From Actinomycetales bacterium (GTDB lineage: Bacteria > Actinomycetota > Actinomycetes > Actinomycetales > Cellulomonadaceae): DNA of 64,000 bases. Below, piece by piece: positions 18,143 to 25,661 of the stretch. The translations under genes were made by a program, and so were the position numbers. Location: NCBI GenBank assembly GCA_020444245.1, contig JAHLLI010000010.1:1-64000 (forward strand). Reading direction: 5' to 3'. The notes beneath the pieces were generated by a model that saw nothing but the letters and a program-made list of their open reading frames with translations, made no database searches and had not been told where the DNA came from. The number at the start of each line of letters is the position of its first letter. Position 1 is the first letter of the stretch.

Positions 18143-18466
18143 GTGGTCGATGACGAGGACGCGGTGTTCAAGGCCCTGGCCGATCCCACCCGCCGTCGTC
18201 TGCTCGACCTGCTCTTCGAGGCCGGCGGACGGACCCAGACGGACCTGGAGAGCCACATCGAGATGAGCCGGTACGGGGTGGCCAAGCACCTCAAGGTGCT
18301 CGAGGAGGCCGGCCTCGTCGTCACACGCCGCAACGGCCGGGAGAAGCTCCACCACCTGAACCCGGTACCGATCCAGCTGATCCACGAGCGCTGGATCGAC
18401 AAGTACACGCAGGGCCGCGCGGCCGCCCTGATCGAGCTGAAGCACGAGCTGGAGGACGAGCGATGA
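18143..18466 (+). CDS. ArsR-family transcriptional regulator
   Basis: A 107-residue winged-helix repressor (FKALADPTRRRLLDLL, then the recognition helix around MSRYGVAKHLKVLEEAGLV). It has no clear Cys or His metal site, and its partner is a SRPBCC protein, which matches the non-metal ArsR subgroup paired with AHSA1-like proteins. GTG 18143 is preferred because the promoter and operator lie immediately upstream and overlap the earlier in-frame start. The stop overlaps the next ATG by 4 bp. Confidence 0.88.
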   Translation: MVDDEDAVFKALADPTRRRLLDLLFEAGGRTQTDLESHIEMSRYGVAKHLKVLEEAGLVVTRRNGREKLHHLNPVPIQLIHERWIDKYTQGRAAALIELKHELEDER

Positions 18467-18966
18467 GCACCGAGGACGCGACACCCGAACCCACGAGCAC
18501 CGGACCCACGGCGCCCGACCCGACGAGGCCGCAGGTCTACCAAATCTTCATCCGGGCCACCCCGGAGGCGATCTGGGAGGCGATCACCCGACCGGAGTTC
18601 ACGACCCGCTACTTCCACGGCGCGCGGGTCGAGACCACGGGGGAGGTCGGCACCCCGTTCCGGTACCTCTCGCCCGACGGCACGGCGGTCTGGGGCGACG
18701 AGACGGTCCTGGAGGCCGAGCCCGGCCGCCGGCTCGTGGTGGGCTGGCGCTCGCTGTACGACCCGAGGTTCGCCGCCGAGCCGGCCAGCCGGGTCACCTG
18801 GGAGATCGACCCGCAGGATGGCGGGTACTGCCTGCTGACGGTGGTCCACGACCGCCTCGAGAGCTCGCCTGCGACGGCCGCGAACGTGCAGGGGCCCGGC
18901 TGGATGATGGTGCTCAGCGGGCTCAAGACCCTCCTGGAGACCGGGGAGCCGCTGGTCGCGCGGTGA
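18463..18966 (+). CDS. SRPBCC/AHSA1-domain protein
   Basis: A 167-residue soluble protein of the START-like SRPBCC fold, beginning after a Pro/Thr-rich leader (residues 1-24). The family pattern IFIRATPEAIWEAITRPEFT and the late RVTWEI and LLTVVHDR strands are visible. Such proteins bind hydrophobic ligands, and the ArsR pairing is common. The ligand is unknown. Coupled to the regulator by an ATGA overlap. Confidence 0.85.
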   Translation: MSTEDATPEPTSTGPTAPDPTRPQVYQIFIRATPEAIWEAITRPEFTTRYFHGARVETTGEVGTPFRYLSPDGTAVWGDETVLEAEPGRRLVVGWRSLYDPRFAAEPASRVTWEIDPQDGGYCLLTVVHDRLESSPATAANVQGPGWMMVLSGLKTLLETGEPLVAR

Positions 18967-18987
18967 GGCCGGGCGGTCGGACCTCGG

Positions 18988-19533
18988 TCAGCCGCGGGCC
19001 GCACAGGCAGCGCAGCGACCGACCACGGTGACCTGGACGTGCTCGACGTCGAACCCGTCGGGCACCTGCGCGGCCCAGACCTCGGCCGACGGCCCGGCCA
19101 GGTCCCACAGCGACCCGCACACCCGGCAGTACAGGTGGGCGTGCGGCGGGTGGGTGCCCAGGTGGTACGTCCGCCCGACGTCGGGGACCTGCGTCGCCCA
19201 GACCAGCCCGGCCTGCTCGAGCGACTCCAGCGTCCGGTACACCGTGGTGAGGGCGACGCCGTCGTCGGCCATCTCGCGGTGCAGCGCCTCGGCGGTGAGG
19301 TGGTCGCGCTCGGCCATCACGCCGAGCAGCCGAAGCCGCGGTGCGGTGGCGCGCAGACCGTGCGCGCGCAGCAGGGCGCGCGGGTCGTCGGGATGGGCGT
19401 GCGGCTCGGAGAGCGCGGTGTGCCGGTGCACGTGCGCGCCGCCGTCCGCGTGCGGGTGGGCGTGGTCGAGCGCGTCGTCGTGCGGATGGGCGTGGTCGTG
19501 CGCGTGGTCGTGACCGTGCCCGCCCGCGCTCAC
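18988..19533 (-). CDS. Fur-family metal-dependent repressor with His-rich N-terminus
   Basis: A 181-residue regulator. Residues 1-45 are exceptionally His-rich (HGHDHAHDHAHPHDD and further repeats), then comes the Fur winged helix (LTTVYRTLESLEQAGLV), the metal site region THPPHAHLYCRVCG and a C-terminal CAAC. The two CxxC pairs suggest a structural zinc. It could be Zur or Nur. The Nur-like box before cbiM favours a nickel role, while the His tail favours a metal buffer or sensor. The subtype is not decided by sequence alone. Confidence 0.85.
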   Translation of the reverse strand: MSAGGHGHDHAHDHAHPHDDALDHAHPHADGGAHVHRHTALSEPHAHPDDPRALLRAHGLRATAPRLRLLGVMAERDHLTAEALHREMADDGVALTTVYRTLESLEQAGLVWATQVPDVGRTYHLGTHPPHAHLYCRVCGSLWDLAGPSAEVWAAQVPDGFDVEHVQVTVVGRCAACAARG

Positions 19534-19564
19534 CGGCCCGTCCCCGCCCTGCCCACGGCCGGCC

Positions 19565-20140
19565 TCAGATCCTGGTGCGGTGGAAGTTCTGGAACGAGCG
19601 GGAGGCGGTCGGCCCGCGCTGGCCCTGGTAGCGCGAGCCGTGGGCGCCCGAGCCGTACGGGTGCTCGGCGGGAGACGAGAGCCGGAAGAAGCACAGCTGG
19701 CCGATCTTCATGCCGGGCCACAGCTTGATCGGCAGCGTCGCGACGTTGGACAGCTCGAGCGTGACGTGCCCGGTGAAGCCCGGGTCGATGAAGCCCGCCG
19801 TCGAGTGCGTGAGCAGTCCCAGCCGGCCCAGGGAGGACTTGCCCTCCAGGCGCGCGGCGACGTCGTCGGGCAGCGTGACGGCCTCGTAGGTCGAGCCGAG
19901 CGCGAACTCGCCGGGGTGCAGCACGAACGGGTCGTCGCCGTCGGGCTCCACGAGGCGGGTCAGGTCCGGCTGGTCCTCGGCCGGGTCGATCACCGCGTAC
20001 TTGTGGTTGTCGAACAGCCGGAAGAACCGGTCCAGCCGCACGTCGATGCTGGACGGCTGGATCATCACCGGCTCGTACGGGTCGAGCGTGATGCGCCCGG
20101 AGTCGAGCTCGGCCTTGATGTCACGGTCGGAGAGCAGCAC
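19565..20140 (-). CDS. dcd: dCTP deaminase
   Basis: A 191-residue enzyme of the dUTPase/Dcd fold that makes dUTP (or dUMP if bifunctional) from dCTP for thymidylate synthesis. The start is GTG 20140, giving the usual [15 protein letters not shown] and the usual family length. The conserved core [24 protein letters not shown] carries the catalytic Glu and nucleotide-binding residues. The mycobacterial Dcd is bifunctional, and the same length here makes that possible. Confidence 0.95.
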   Translation of the reverse strand: MLLSDRDIKAELDSGRITLDPYEPVMIQPSSIDVRLDRFFRLFDNHKYAVIDPAEDQPDLTRLVEPDGDDPFVLHPGEFALGSTYEAVTLPDDVAARLEGKSSLGRLGLLTHSTAGFIDPGFTGHVTLELSNVATLPIKLWPGMKIGQLCFFRLSSPAEHPYGSGAHGSRYQGQRGPTASRSFQNFHRTRI

Positions 20141-20207
20141 GGGGTCACGGTAGCGGCTGGGCGCCGCACATGGCCGTGGCGCGGGCCGCTCCGCCGAACC
20201 CGGGGCC

Positions 20208-20267
20208 TTGTCGCCATCGGTGTTAGTAGCTAACATCGGCACCGTGGAGCAAACGTTAGCGACTAAC
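20208..20267 (+). promoter_or_regulatory. Leaderless promoter flanked by twin TetR operators
   Basis: -35 TTGTCG (20208-20213) and -10 TAACAT (20231-20236) are 17 bp apart, and GTG 20244 follows 7 bases later. Two operators of the same design, GTTAGTAGCTAAC (20222-20234) and GTTAGCGACTAAC (20255-20267), lie 33 bp centre to centre: one covers the -10 and the other lies just inside the gene. This is about three DNA turns, suiting cooperative binding. Confidence 0.7.
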
Positions 20268-20879
20268 ACCGGCGCTCCGGCTCCCCGGCCGGAGAGCGAC
20301 CGCGCCGCGCGGACCCGGGCCCGCCTGCAGGCCGTCGCGCTCGACCTCTTCGTGCGGCAGGGCTTCGAGGAGACCACCGTCGAGCAGATCGCGGCCGCAG
20401 CCGGGGTCTCGCACATGACCTTCTTCCGCTACTTCCCCACCAAGGAGTCCGTGGCGGTGGAGGACCCCTACGACCCGCTGCTCGCCGAGGCCGTCGCCGC
20501 CCAGCCGGCGAGCCTGTCCGCCTTCGAGCGGGTGCGCCGCGGGACGCGTGATGCGATGGCGGCCGCCCCGCCGTCGGTGGACCTGGAGACCGCCGCGCGG
20601 ATCGGACTGATGTCGCTGACCCCCGCGTTGCGGGCCCGCGCGTGGGAGAACACCAACGAGACGCAGCGCGTGATCATCGACGCCCTGGTCACCACCGGCA
20701 GCCCACGGGCCGACGCGGTGGTCGCCACCGGCGCGTGCGTCGGCGCGGTGATGACCGCGCTGCTCGACTGGGGCGCCCAGGCCGATCCGCGCCCGTCACT
20801 CGGCGAGTGCGTGGTCGACGCACTCGACCGTCTGGACCCGCGGCGACTGCTCGCCGCGGCCGAGGAGGAGACGTCATGA
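20244..20879 (+). CDS. TetR-family regulator of the adjacent ABC exporter
   Basis: A 211-residue repressor. The N-terminal helix-turn-helix ([36 protein letters not shown]) is followed by a helical ligand domain. GTG 20244 is chosen because it sits at the expected transcription start of a good promoter. The ABC ATPase follows with a 4-bp overlap, so it is autoregulated and controls the exporter. Confidence 0.9.
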   Translation: MEQTLATNTGAPAPRPESDRAARTRARLQAVALDLFVRQGFEETTVEQIAAAAGVSHMTFFRYFPTKESVAVEDPYDPLLAEAVAAQPASLSAFERVRRGTRDAMAAAPPSVDLETAARIGLMSLTPALRARAWENTNETQRVIIDALVTTGSPRADAVVATGACVGAVMTALLDWGAQADPRPSLGECVVDALDRLDPRRLLAAAEEETS

Positions 20880-21673
20880 CCCCGACCCCCGTCGTGCGGC
20901 TGCGTGCCACCGGTGTGGCCAGGGCGTTCGGCACCGAGCAGGCGCTGGCCGGCGTCGACCTGGACCTGCACGCCGGCGAGGTGCACGCCCTGGTCGGCCT
21001 CAACGGCGCCGGCAAGACCACGCTCATGCGCCTGGCGCTGGGCATGCTGCGCCCCGACACGGGGACCGTGCGCGTCGACGTCGGCAACGGTCCGGTGGAC
21101 CCGGTGGGTGCACCGTCCGCCACGTGGCGCCACGTCGGCCACCTGATCGAGACGCCGTTCACCTACCCCGAGCTCACGGTCCGCGAGACGGTGCGCAGCG
21201 CCGCGCGGCTGCGCGGGCTCGACCGCGCCGCGGCGACCGCCGCGACCAGCCAGGTGCTGGCCGAGCTGGCGCTGGACCACTGGGCCGAGCGGCGCGCCCG
21301 CACCCTCTCGCTGGGCAACCGCCAACGCGTCGGCCTGGCCTGCGCGGTGGTGCACGACCCGCAGGTCATGGTGCTCGACGAGCCGTCGAACGCCCTCGAC
21401 CCGGCCGGCGTGGTGCGGGTGCGCCGGCGGCTGGCCGACGCTGCTCACCGCGGCGCCGCCGTGCTCGTGTCCAGCCACCACCTGGACGAGATGGCCCGCG
21501 TCGCGCACCGGATCACTGTCCTGCACCGGGGCAGGGTGCTGGGCACGCTGGACCCGGCCGGCGCCGACCTCGAGCGCCAGTTCTTCGACATGGTCTACGA
21601 GGAGGAGGACGCCGTGGCCGACGCCCCGACGGCCCGCGAGACCGCACCGACGTCCCCGAGGAGCGCCGCATGA
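20876..21673 (+). CDS. ABC exporter ATPase
   Basis: A 265-residue ATP-binding protein: Walker A GLNGAGKTT, Walker B VMVLDEPSNALDP, H-loop VSSHHLDE. The signature is LSLGNRQRVGLA, as in many drug or lantibiotic exporters of the ABC-2 type. It has a short acidic C-terminal tail. ATG 20876 has GAGGAGGAG upstream. It works with the permease at 21670. The substrate is unknown; a toxic small molecule or peptide is inferred from the TetR control. Confidence 0.9.
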   Translation: MTPTPVVRLRATGVARAFGTEQALAGVDLDLHAGEVHALVGLNGAGKTTLMRLALGMLRPDTGTVRVDVGNGPVDPVGAPSATWRHVGHLIETPFTYPELTVRETVRSAARLRGLDRAAATAATSQVLAELALDHWAERRARTLSLGNRQRVGLACAVVHDPQVMVLDEPSNALDPAGVVRVRRRLADAAHRGAAVLVSSHHLDEMARVAHRITVLHRGRVLGTLDPAGADLERQFFDMVYEEEDAVADAPTARETAPTSPRSAA

Positions 21674-22437
21674 ACGCGGCCCTTGGCGTCGAGGCCCTCA
21701 AGCTCTACCGCGCCCCGGCCGCCCGGGTGGCCACGGCGGTGCTCGTGCTGGTGCTCCCGGCGGTCAGCGCTGCGATGGTCGCGGTGGCACGCTCGGGCTC
21801 CGACAGCCCGCTGGCCGCCAAGGCCCGCCCGATGCTGATCGGCACCGGCTGGGACGCCTACCTCGGGATGCTCGCGGAGATCGTGTCCGTCGCGATGCTG
21901 CTGGCGGTGGGGATCGTGCTGAGCTGGGTGGTGGGCCGCGAGTTCGCCGAGGGCACGGTGGGCGCCCTGCTCGCGCTGCCGACGTCCCCGCGCCAGGTCC
22001 TGCGGGCGAAGCTCGTGGTCACGTTGGTCTGGGCGCTGGGCTGCGGACTGGTCGCGGCGGTGGTCGCGATCCCGGGCGGGCTGGCGATCGGGCTGGGCGC
22101 GCCCGACGCGGGTGCACTGCGGGCGACCGGACGGCTGCTGGTGGTGGCCGTGCTGATGACGCTGCTCGCCCTGCCGCTGGCCTGGGTCGCGACGGTGCTG
22201 CGCGGGTACCTGTCGGGGATCTCGACGCTGCTGGGGATCGTCGTGATCACGCAGATCGTCACGGCGGCGGGCGCCGGCGGGTGGTTCCCGTACGCCGCAC
22301 CGTCGCTGTGGGCCGGGATGGGCGGGGCGGACGCGGCCGCTGCGATCACTCCGGTGCAGCTGCTGCTCGCGGTTCCGGTGGGTCTGGTCGGCGCGTGGGC
22401 CGCCGCACACCGCTGGCAGACCGCCGAGCTGGTCTGA
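21670..22437 (+). CDS. ABC-2 type exporter permease
   Basis: A 255-residue membrane protein with six hydrophobic segments and the ABC-2 pattern VVGREFAEGTVGALLALPTSPRQVLRAKLVV between helices two and three. It overlaps the ATPase gene by 4 bp. The two are expected to form a homodimeric exporter. Confidence 0.88.
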   Translation: MNAALGVEALKLYRAPAARVATAVLVLVLPAVSAAMVAVARSGSDSPLAAKARPMLIGTGWDAYLGMLAEIVSVAMLLAVGIVLSWVVGREFAEGTVGALLALPTSPRQVLRAKLVVTLVWALGCGLVAAVVAIPGGLAIGLGAPDAGALRATGRLLVVAVLMTLLALPLAWVATVLRGYLSGISTLLGIVVITQIVTAAGAGGWFPYAAPSLWAGMGGADAAAAITPVQLLLAVPVGLVGAWAAAHRWQTAELV

Positions 22438-22511
22438 CCTGCGACCTCGCAGCCGAAGCGGCCGCCGGAAGCGGCACCACGACCGTCGCACACCACGTAG
22501 GGTCGAGAGCC

Positions 22512-22805
22512 GTGAGCACCCACACCGAGGACATCCAGGTCGCCTACGACGCCGACGCGAACGGCTACGTCCTGACCGTCGACGGCGAGGTCGCCGGAGT
22601 GGCCGAGGTGCTGCGCGGCGACGGCGTGATGATCTTCACGCACACCGAGATAGCGCCGGAGTTCGGCGGACGCGGCCTGGCCAAGGTCCTGCTCTCCCGC
22701 GCCCTGGCCGACGTGGCGGCGCAGGACCTGACGGTCGAGGCGCGATGCCACTTCGTCGCGGCGTACCTGATGAAGAACCCCGACGCAGCGCGCCGCACCG
22801 ACTGA
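22512..22805 (+). CDS. Small GNAT-type N-acetyltransferase (YidJ/GTL3-like)
   Basis: A 97-residue protein with the compact acetyltransferase motif HTEIAPEFGGRGLAKVLLSRALADV, where the R/GxGxxK-like loop binds acetyl-CoA, and the end VEARCHFVAAYLMKNPD seen in small GCN5-related proteins. The start is GTG 22512; a weak site precedes it. It stands alone and is followed by a clear terminator. The substrate is unknown. Confidence 0.85.
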   Translation: MSTHTEDIQVAYDADANGYVLTVDGEVAGVAEVLRGDGVMIFTHTEIAPEFGGRGLAKVLLSRALADVAAQDLTVEARCHFVAAYLMKNPDAARRTD

Positions 22806-22862
22806 TCCGCCGCGCCCCTGAGCCCACGGCACCGCAGGTCCGTCCGGACCCGGACAGCACGA

Positions 22863-22891
22863 AGGCCCTCGGAGTAAGCGTCCGAGGGCCT
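22863..22891 (+). terminator. Hairpin terminator
   Basis: AGGCCCTCGGA and TCCGAGGGCCT are perfect 11-bp arms around a 7-base loop, 57 bases after the acetyltransferase stop. No T-run follows, which is common for terminators in high-GC genomes. Confidence 0.8.
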
Positions 22892-23446
22892 CGCGCGATC
22901 GTCGGACGACAGGTCCGAGAACCCCCCGCCCCGCCCCGGCGTGGCGCCGAGTCGACGAGCGCGTTGCCGCAGCTCGCCAGCCGGTGACGATCAGCCTTCC
23001 GGTCCGTATGGACATTCGCGACGCCGGTCGCCGCCCTCCCGGGTCGCCCCGAGCGAGCCGTCCACCGTTCTCCGGTCGGCCCAGCAACTCCACCGAACGC
23101 TGTTCCAGGTCGCCCCTTCGCGCCGTCTGGCGGTGCCGCCGATGGAGACCGTTCTAGTCCCCCGGGCGGGCGCCTCGCAAGGGTCTCCGGGACCGGTTTC
23201 CACAGCGCTTGCCCTCCACAGCACTATCCACAGATCGGCGTTCGCCGTGCGTGTGAGCGCGCACAGGCCTGTGGACAGAATCTGTGGATGGCCAATCCAG
23301 CACTCGGTCGAGCCCGACGCGCTGCCTGGGTCCGCCAGCGCCGCACCCAGGGCGCCGGAACCCGCGACGATGGCACCACCCGTGGACGCTCGGGAGCCGG
23401 TCGGGGAGGAGTTCTCGGCGATGCCCGGCCGCCGCGCTGCGCCGGG
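22892..23446. other. Gene-free stretch before the tRNA gene
   Basis: No protein-like frame with a start signal is visible. Long open frames here on both strands have random composition. The stretch contains a cluster of DnaA-box-like words at 23206-23291, described separately. Confidence 0.6.
23206..23291. promoter_or_regulatory. Cluster of DnaA-box-like sequences
   Basis: Within 86 bases are CTATCCACA (23224-23232, one mismatch to TTATCCACA), CTGTCCACA on the minus strand (23270-23278, one mismatch to TTGTCCACA), CCATCCACA on the minus strand (23283-23291) and GTTTCCACA (around 23206). Clusters of this kind mark origins or DnaA-titration sites. No origin genes lie nearby. Confidence 0.45.
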
Positions 23447-23452
23447 TATGAT
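23447..23452 (+). promoter_or_regulatory. Probable -10 element of the tRNA promoter
   Basis: TATGAT lies 30 bases before the tRNA-Gly gene. The -35 region is GC-rich and not clear. Confidence 0.45.
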
Positions 23453-23482
23453 CGTTCGCGCGCGCCCGCCGAGCGGGCGTCT

Positions 23483-23553
23483 GCGGGTGTAGTTCAGTGG
23501 CAGAACTTCAGCTTCCCAAGCTGATAGCGCGGGTTCGATTCCCGTCACCCGCT
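23483..23553 (+). tRNA. tRNA-Gly (CCC anticodon)
   Basis: Acceptor arms GCGGGTG and CACCCGC pair perfectly. The anticodon stem TCAGC/GCTGA encloses loop TTCCCAA (anticodon CCC), and the T arm is GCGGG-TTCGATT-CCCGT. CCA is not encoded. The integrase gene starts 112 bases downstream, so the 3' half of this gene is the likely attachment site of the element that follows. Confidence 0.95.
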
Positions 23554-23664
23554 CCGATACATCGCCGCAGGTCATCCGCCACTTCCCCACCTGGGGTCAG
23601 TCGTCGCGTACCCTCGGAGAGGTCCGCACGCTCCATTACGCTCCATAACCGGGTGGGTGCACAC

Positions 23665-25017
23665 GTGGCGAACCGCAGGGGACACCGCCAATTCGGGTCG
23701 ATCCGCAAGGAGCGCTCCGGGCGCTGGATGGCGCGGGTTCCGATCACCGACAGCGGCGGCAAGTCCCGGTCGATCGGCACCTTCGCCACGCGGCGTGAGG
23801 CCGAGGACGCCCTCGCCCTCGAGCGCTCCGCGATGGTCACCGGCACCTGGGTCGACCCGGATCGCGGCAACCAGACGCTCGCCGACTTCGCGGCGGCGTT
23901 CATCGAGACGAACGGGTACCGAGAGCGCTCGAGGGCGCTGAACGCGCGACTCTTGGCCGAGTGGATTGCCGCGCGGCTCATCGCTGAGGTGCGCGGGCGC
24001 CAGCTTCCGATTGACCTCGGGTCCAGGCCGCTGCGGTCGATCGAGCCGCAGGACGTGCGGCTCTGGTTCTCGGCGGTCAGGGCGGAGTCGCGCCGCCGCG
24101 CCGTCGAGCGGCACACCCGGGTCGCTACAAGTACCAAGACCGTCAACGCGGCGATCCGCGCGTGGGCGCGCACCGCACGGGTGCCGGTCGCCAGCACCGG
24201 GCGCATCCCCGCCGTGGTCCGTCAGGCGTGGGAAGACGCGGGTGGACCGGCCACATTGGTGCGCGACGTGCGCCCGACCGCCGGCGCGACCGAGGCGGCG
24301 CAGGCCTACCGCCTGCTCCACGCGGTCCTGGAGCGGGCACGGGTTGACGGCTTGATCCGCACCAACCCGGCAGCGATCGAGCGCGCGGGCTCGGTTGCGA
24401 CCCTCGAGCGCAGACCGGCGACTGTCGCCGAGCTACGCACGGCAGCCGAGGCCATGCCCGACCGCTACCAGGCCGCGGTGTGGGTCGCGGCCATGACATC
24501 CGTCCGCAGCGGAGAGCTGTTCGCGCTGCGACGCCGCGACTACGACCCAAACCGCCGGACGCTGAGGATCGAGCGAGCGGTCGAGCTCGAGGGCTCTGCC
24601 GAGGCCTTCGGCCAGGTCAAGGCGTCCTCTTCGCTGCGCGAGGTGGTGGTGCCCCAAGTCGCAGCGAACGCTCTCGAGGCCCACCTCAAGCGCTTCACCG
24701 GCCGAGGCCCGGACTCCCTGATCTTCACCACCTCTACGGGCGGCGTGGTCTACCCGGCCAGGATCGGCCCGCACTGGGCCAAGGCACGCGCGCAGGCCGG
24801 CCGGGACGACCTACGCTGGCACGACCTGCGCCATACCGGCCAGAGCCTTGCTGCGGCCGCTGGCGCGGGCATCAAGGAGCTACAGGCCAGGGCCGGCCAC
24901 TCCACCACCACCGCCGCCGTCAGGTACCTGCATCGCGTCCAGGACGACGACCGCCGCCTGGCCGCGGCGATGGACGAGCTCGTCGAGCGCGACGCGAACT
25001 CACACGGCGGGTCGTAG
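23665..25017 (+). CDS. int: Tyrosine-type site-specific integrase
   Basis: A 450-residue phage-type integrase. It has an N-terminal arm-binding domain (FGSIRKERSGRWMARVPITD, AP2-like), a SAM-like core-binding domain in the middle, and a catalytic domain with Arg in TSVRSGELFALRR, the box WHDLRHTG and the nucleophile in VRYLHR. It inserts DNA at the tRNA-Gly gene next to it. GTG 23665 is chosen because conserved sequence begins there; an in-frame GTG at 23653 is possible. The 3' end overlaps the convergent excisionase gene by 18 bp. Confidence 0.93.
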   Translation: MANRRGHRQFGSIRKERSGRWMARVPITDSGGKSRSIGTFATRREAEDALALERSAMVTGTWVDPDRGNQTLADFAAAFIETNGYRERSRALNARLLAEWIAARLIAEVRGRQLPIDLGSRPLRSIEPQDVRLWFSAVRAESRRRAVERHTRVATSTKTVNAAIRAWARTARVPVASTGRIPAVVRQAWEDAGGPATLVRDVRPTAGATEAAQAYRLLHAVLERARVDGLIRTNPAAIERAGSVATLERRPATVAELRTAAEAMPDRYQAAVWVAAMTSVRSGELFALRRRDYDPNRRTLRIERAVELEGSAEAFGQVKASSSLREVVVPQVAANALEAHLKRFTGRGPDSLIFTTSTGGVVYPARIGPHWAKARAQAGRDDLRWHDLRHTGQSLAAAAGAGIKELQARAGHSTTTAAVRYLHRVQDDDRRLAAAMDELVERDANSHGGS

Positions 25018-25305
25018 CCACTTCTCCCGGCCAAGCGAGTCCGTCGCCACCGGTCGCGTCGCCGGGCTCGTGCAGGCGGCGATCAGCCTCTCCGCTGTCG
25101 AGCGGCGCACCCGAAGCACCTTGCCGATCGCCACGATATCGATCCGCCGCTGCTCCATGAGCTGGCGCGCGTGCCGCTCCGTGATACCGAGATACGCCGC
25201 GAGCTGCGCGCGGTCGAGCAGCGGATCGGAGTTCGCAGCGGCCCCCATGTCGAGCGTGGGCTCGCCGCCGGGGTCAGTCCATGCCTGTGCGCTCTGCGCG
25301 TCCAT
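25000..25305 (-). CDS. xis: Excisionase-like helix-turn-helix protein
   Basis: A 101-residue protein whose core, LLDRAQLAAYLGITERHARQLMEQRRIDIVAIGKVLRVRRS, is a MerR/excisionase-type HTH_17 domain. ATG 25305 has GGAGG six bases upstream. It sits tail to tail with the integrase, as recombination-directionality factors often do. It could also act as a transcription factor. Confidence 0.75.
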   Translation of the reverse strand: MDAQSAQAWTDPGGEPTLDMGAAANSDPLLDRAQLAAYLGITERHARQLMEQRRIDIVAIGKVLRVRRSTAERLIAACTSPATRPVATDSLGREKWLRPAV

Positions 25306-25661
25306 GTCAGCCTCCGCTCCGGGGTTCACCACCATCCAGATGCCGCCAGGGAGACTCACGTGGCCATTGAGTTCGAAGGAACCTTCACGAGCGATCGGAC
25401 CGTCGCGCGCTCTTGATTGCACCGCTCGAGCACCCGCGACCAAGAGCGGAATCCCGCACCAGGTACCGAGCCCAGTCCGCTCGTCGCCCGCCACGGGGCG
25501 AGAGCCGTCAGTGGCCGCGGCGCTGCCATGCCGTACGTCGCAGTTAAGCAACCCGGCGCGCCTCCGCCCTCACCCGAGCTTACATACGTGCAGGTCAGAG
25601 CCCTAAGCGACGAGGAGCCGCGCGCAAGAAGGACCGTGGGACGGCACCGTACGGCTGCCGG
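25306..25661. other. Intergenic stretch, nothing recognised
   Basis: A short frame at 25417-25665 has no ribosome binding site and no protein-like composition. The stretch holds the upstream region of the excisionase gene and the 3' side of the AlbA_2 gene. Confidence 0.5.

Noticed and set aside
22991-23590. A 199-codon minus-strand frame reading VTGIEPALSAWEAEVLPLN near its start
   Set aside because: This is the well-known false protein made by translating the antisense of a tRNA gene, here tRNA-Gly. The rest has random composition.
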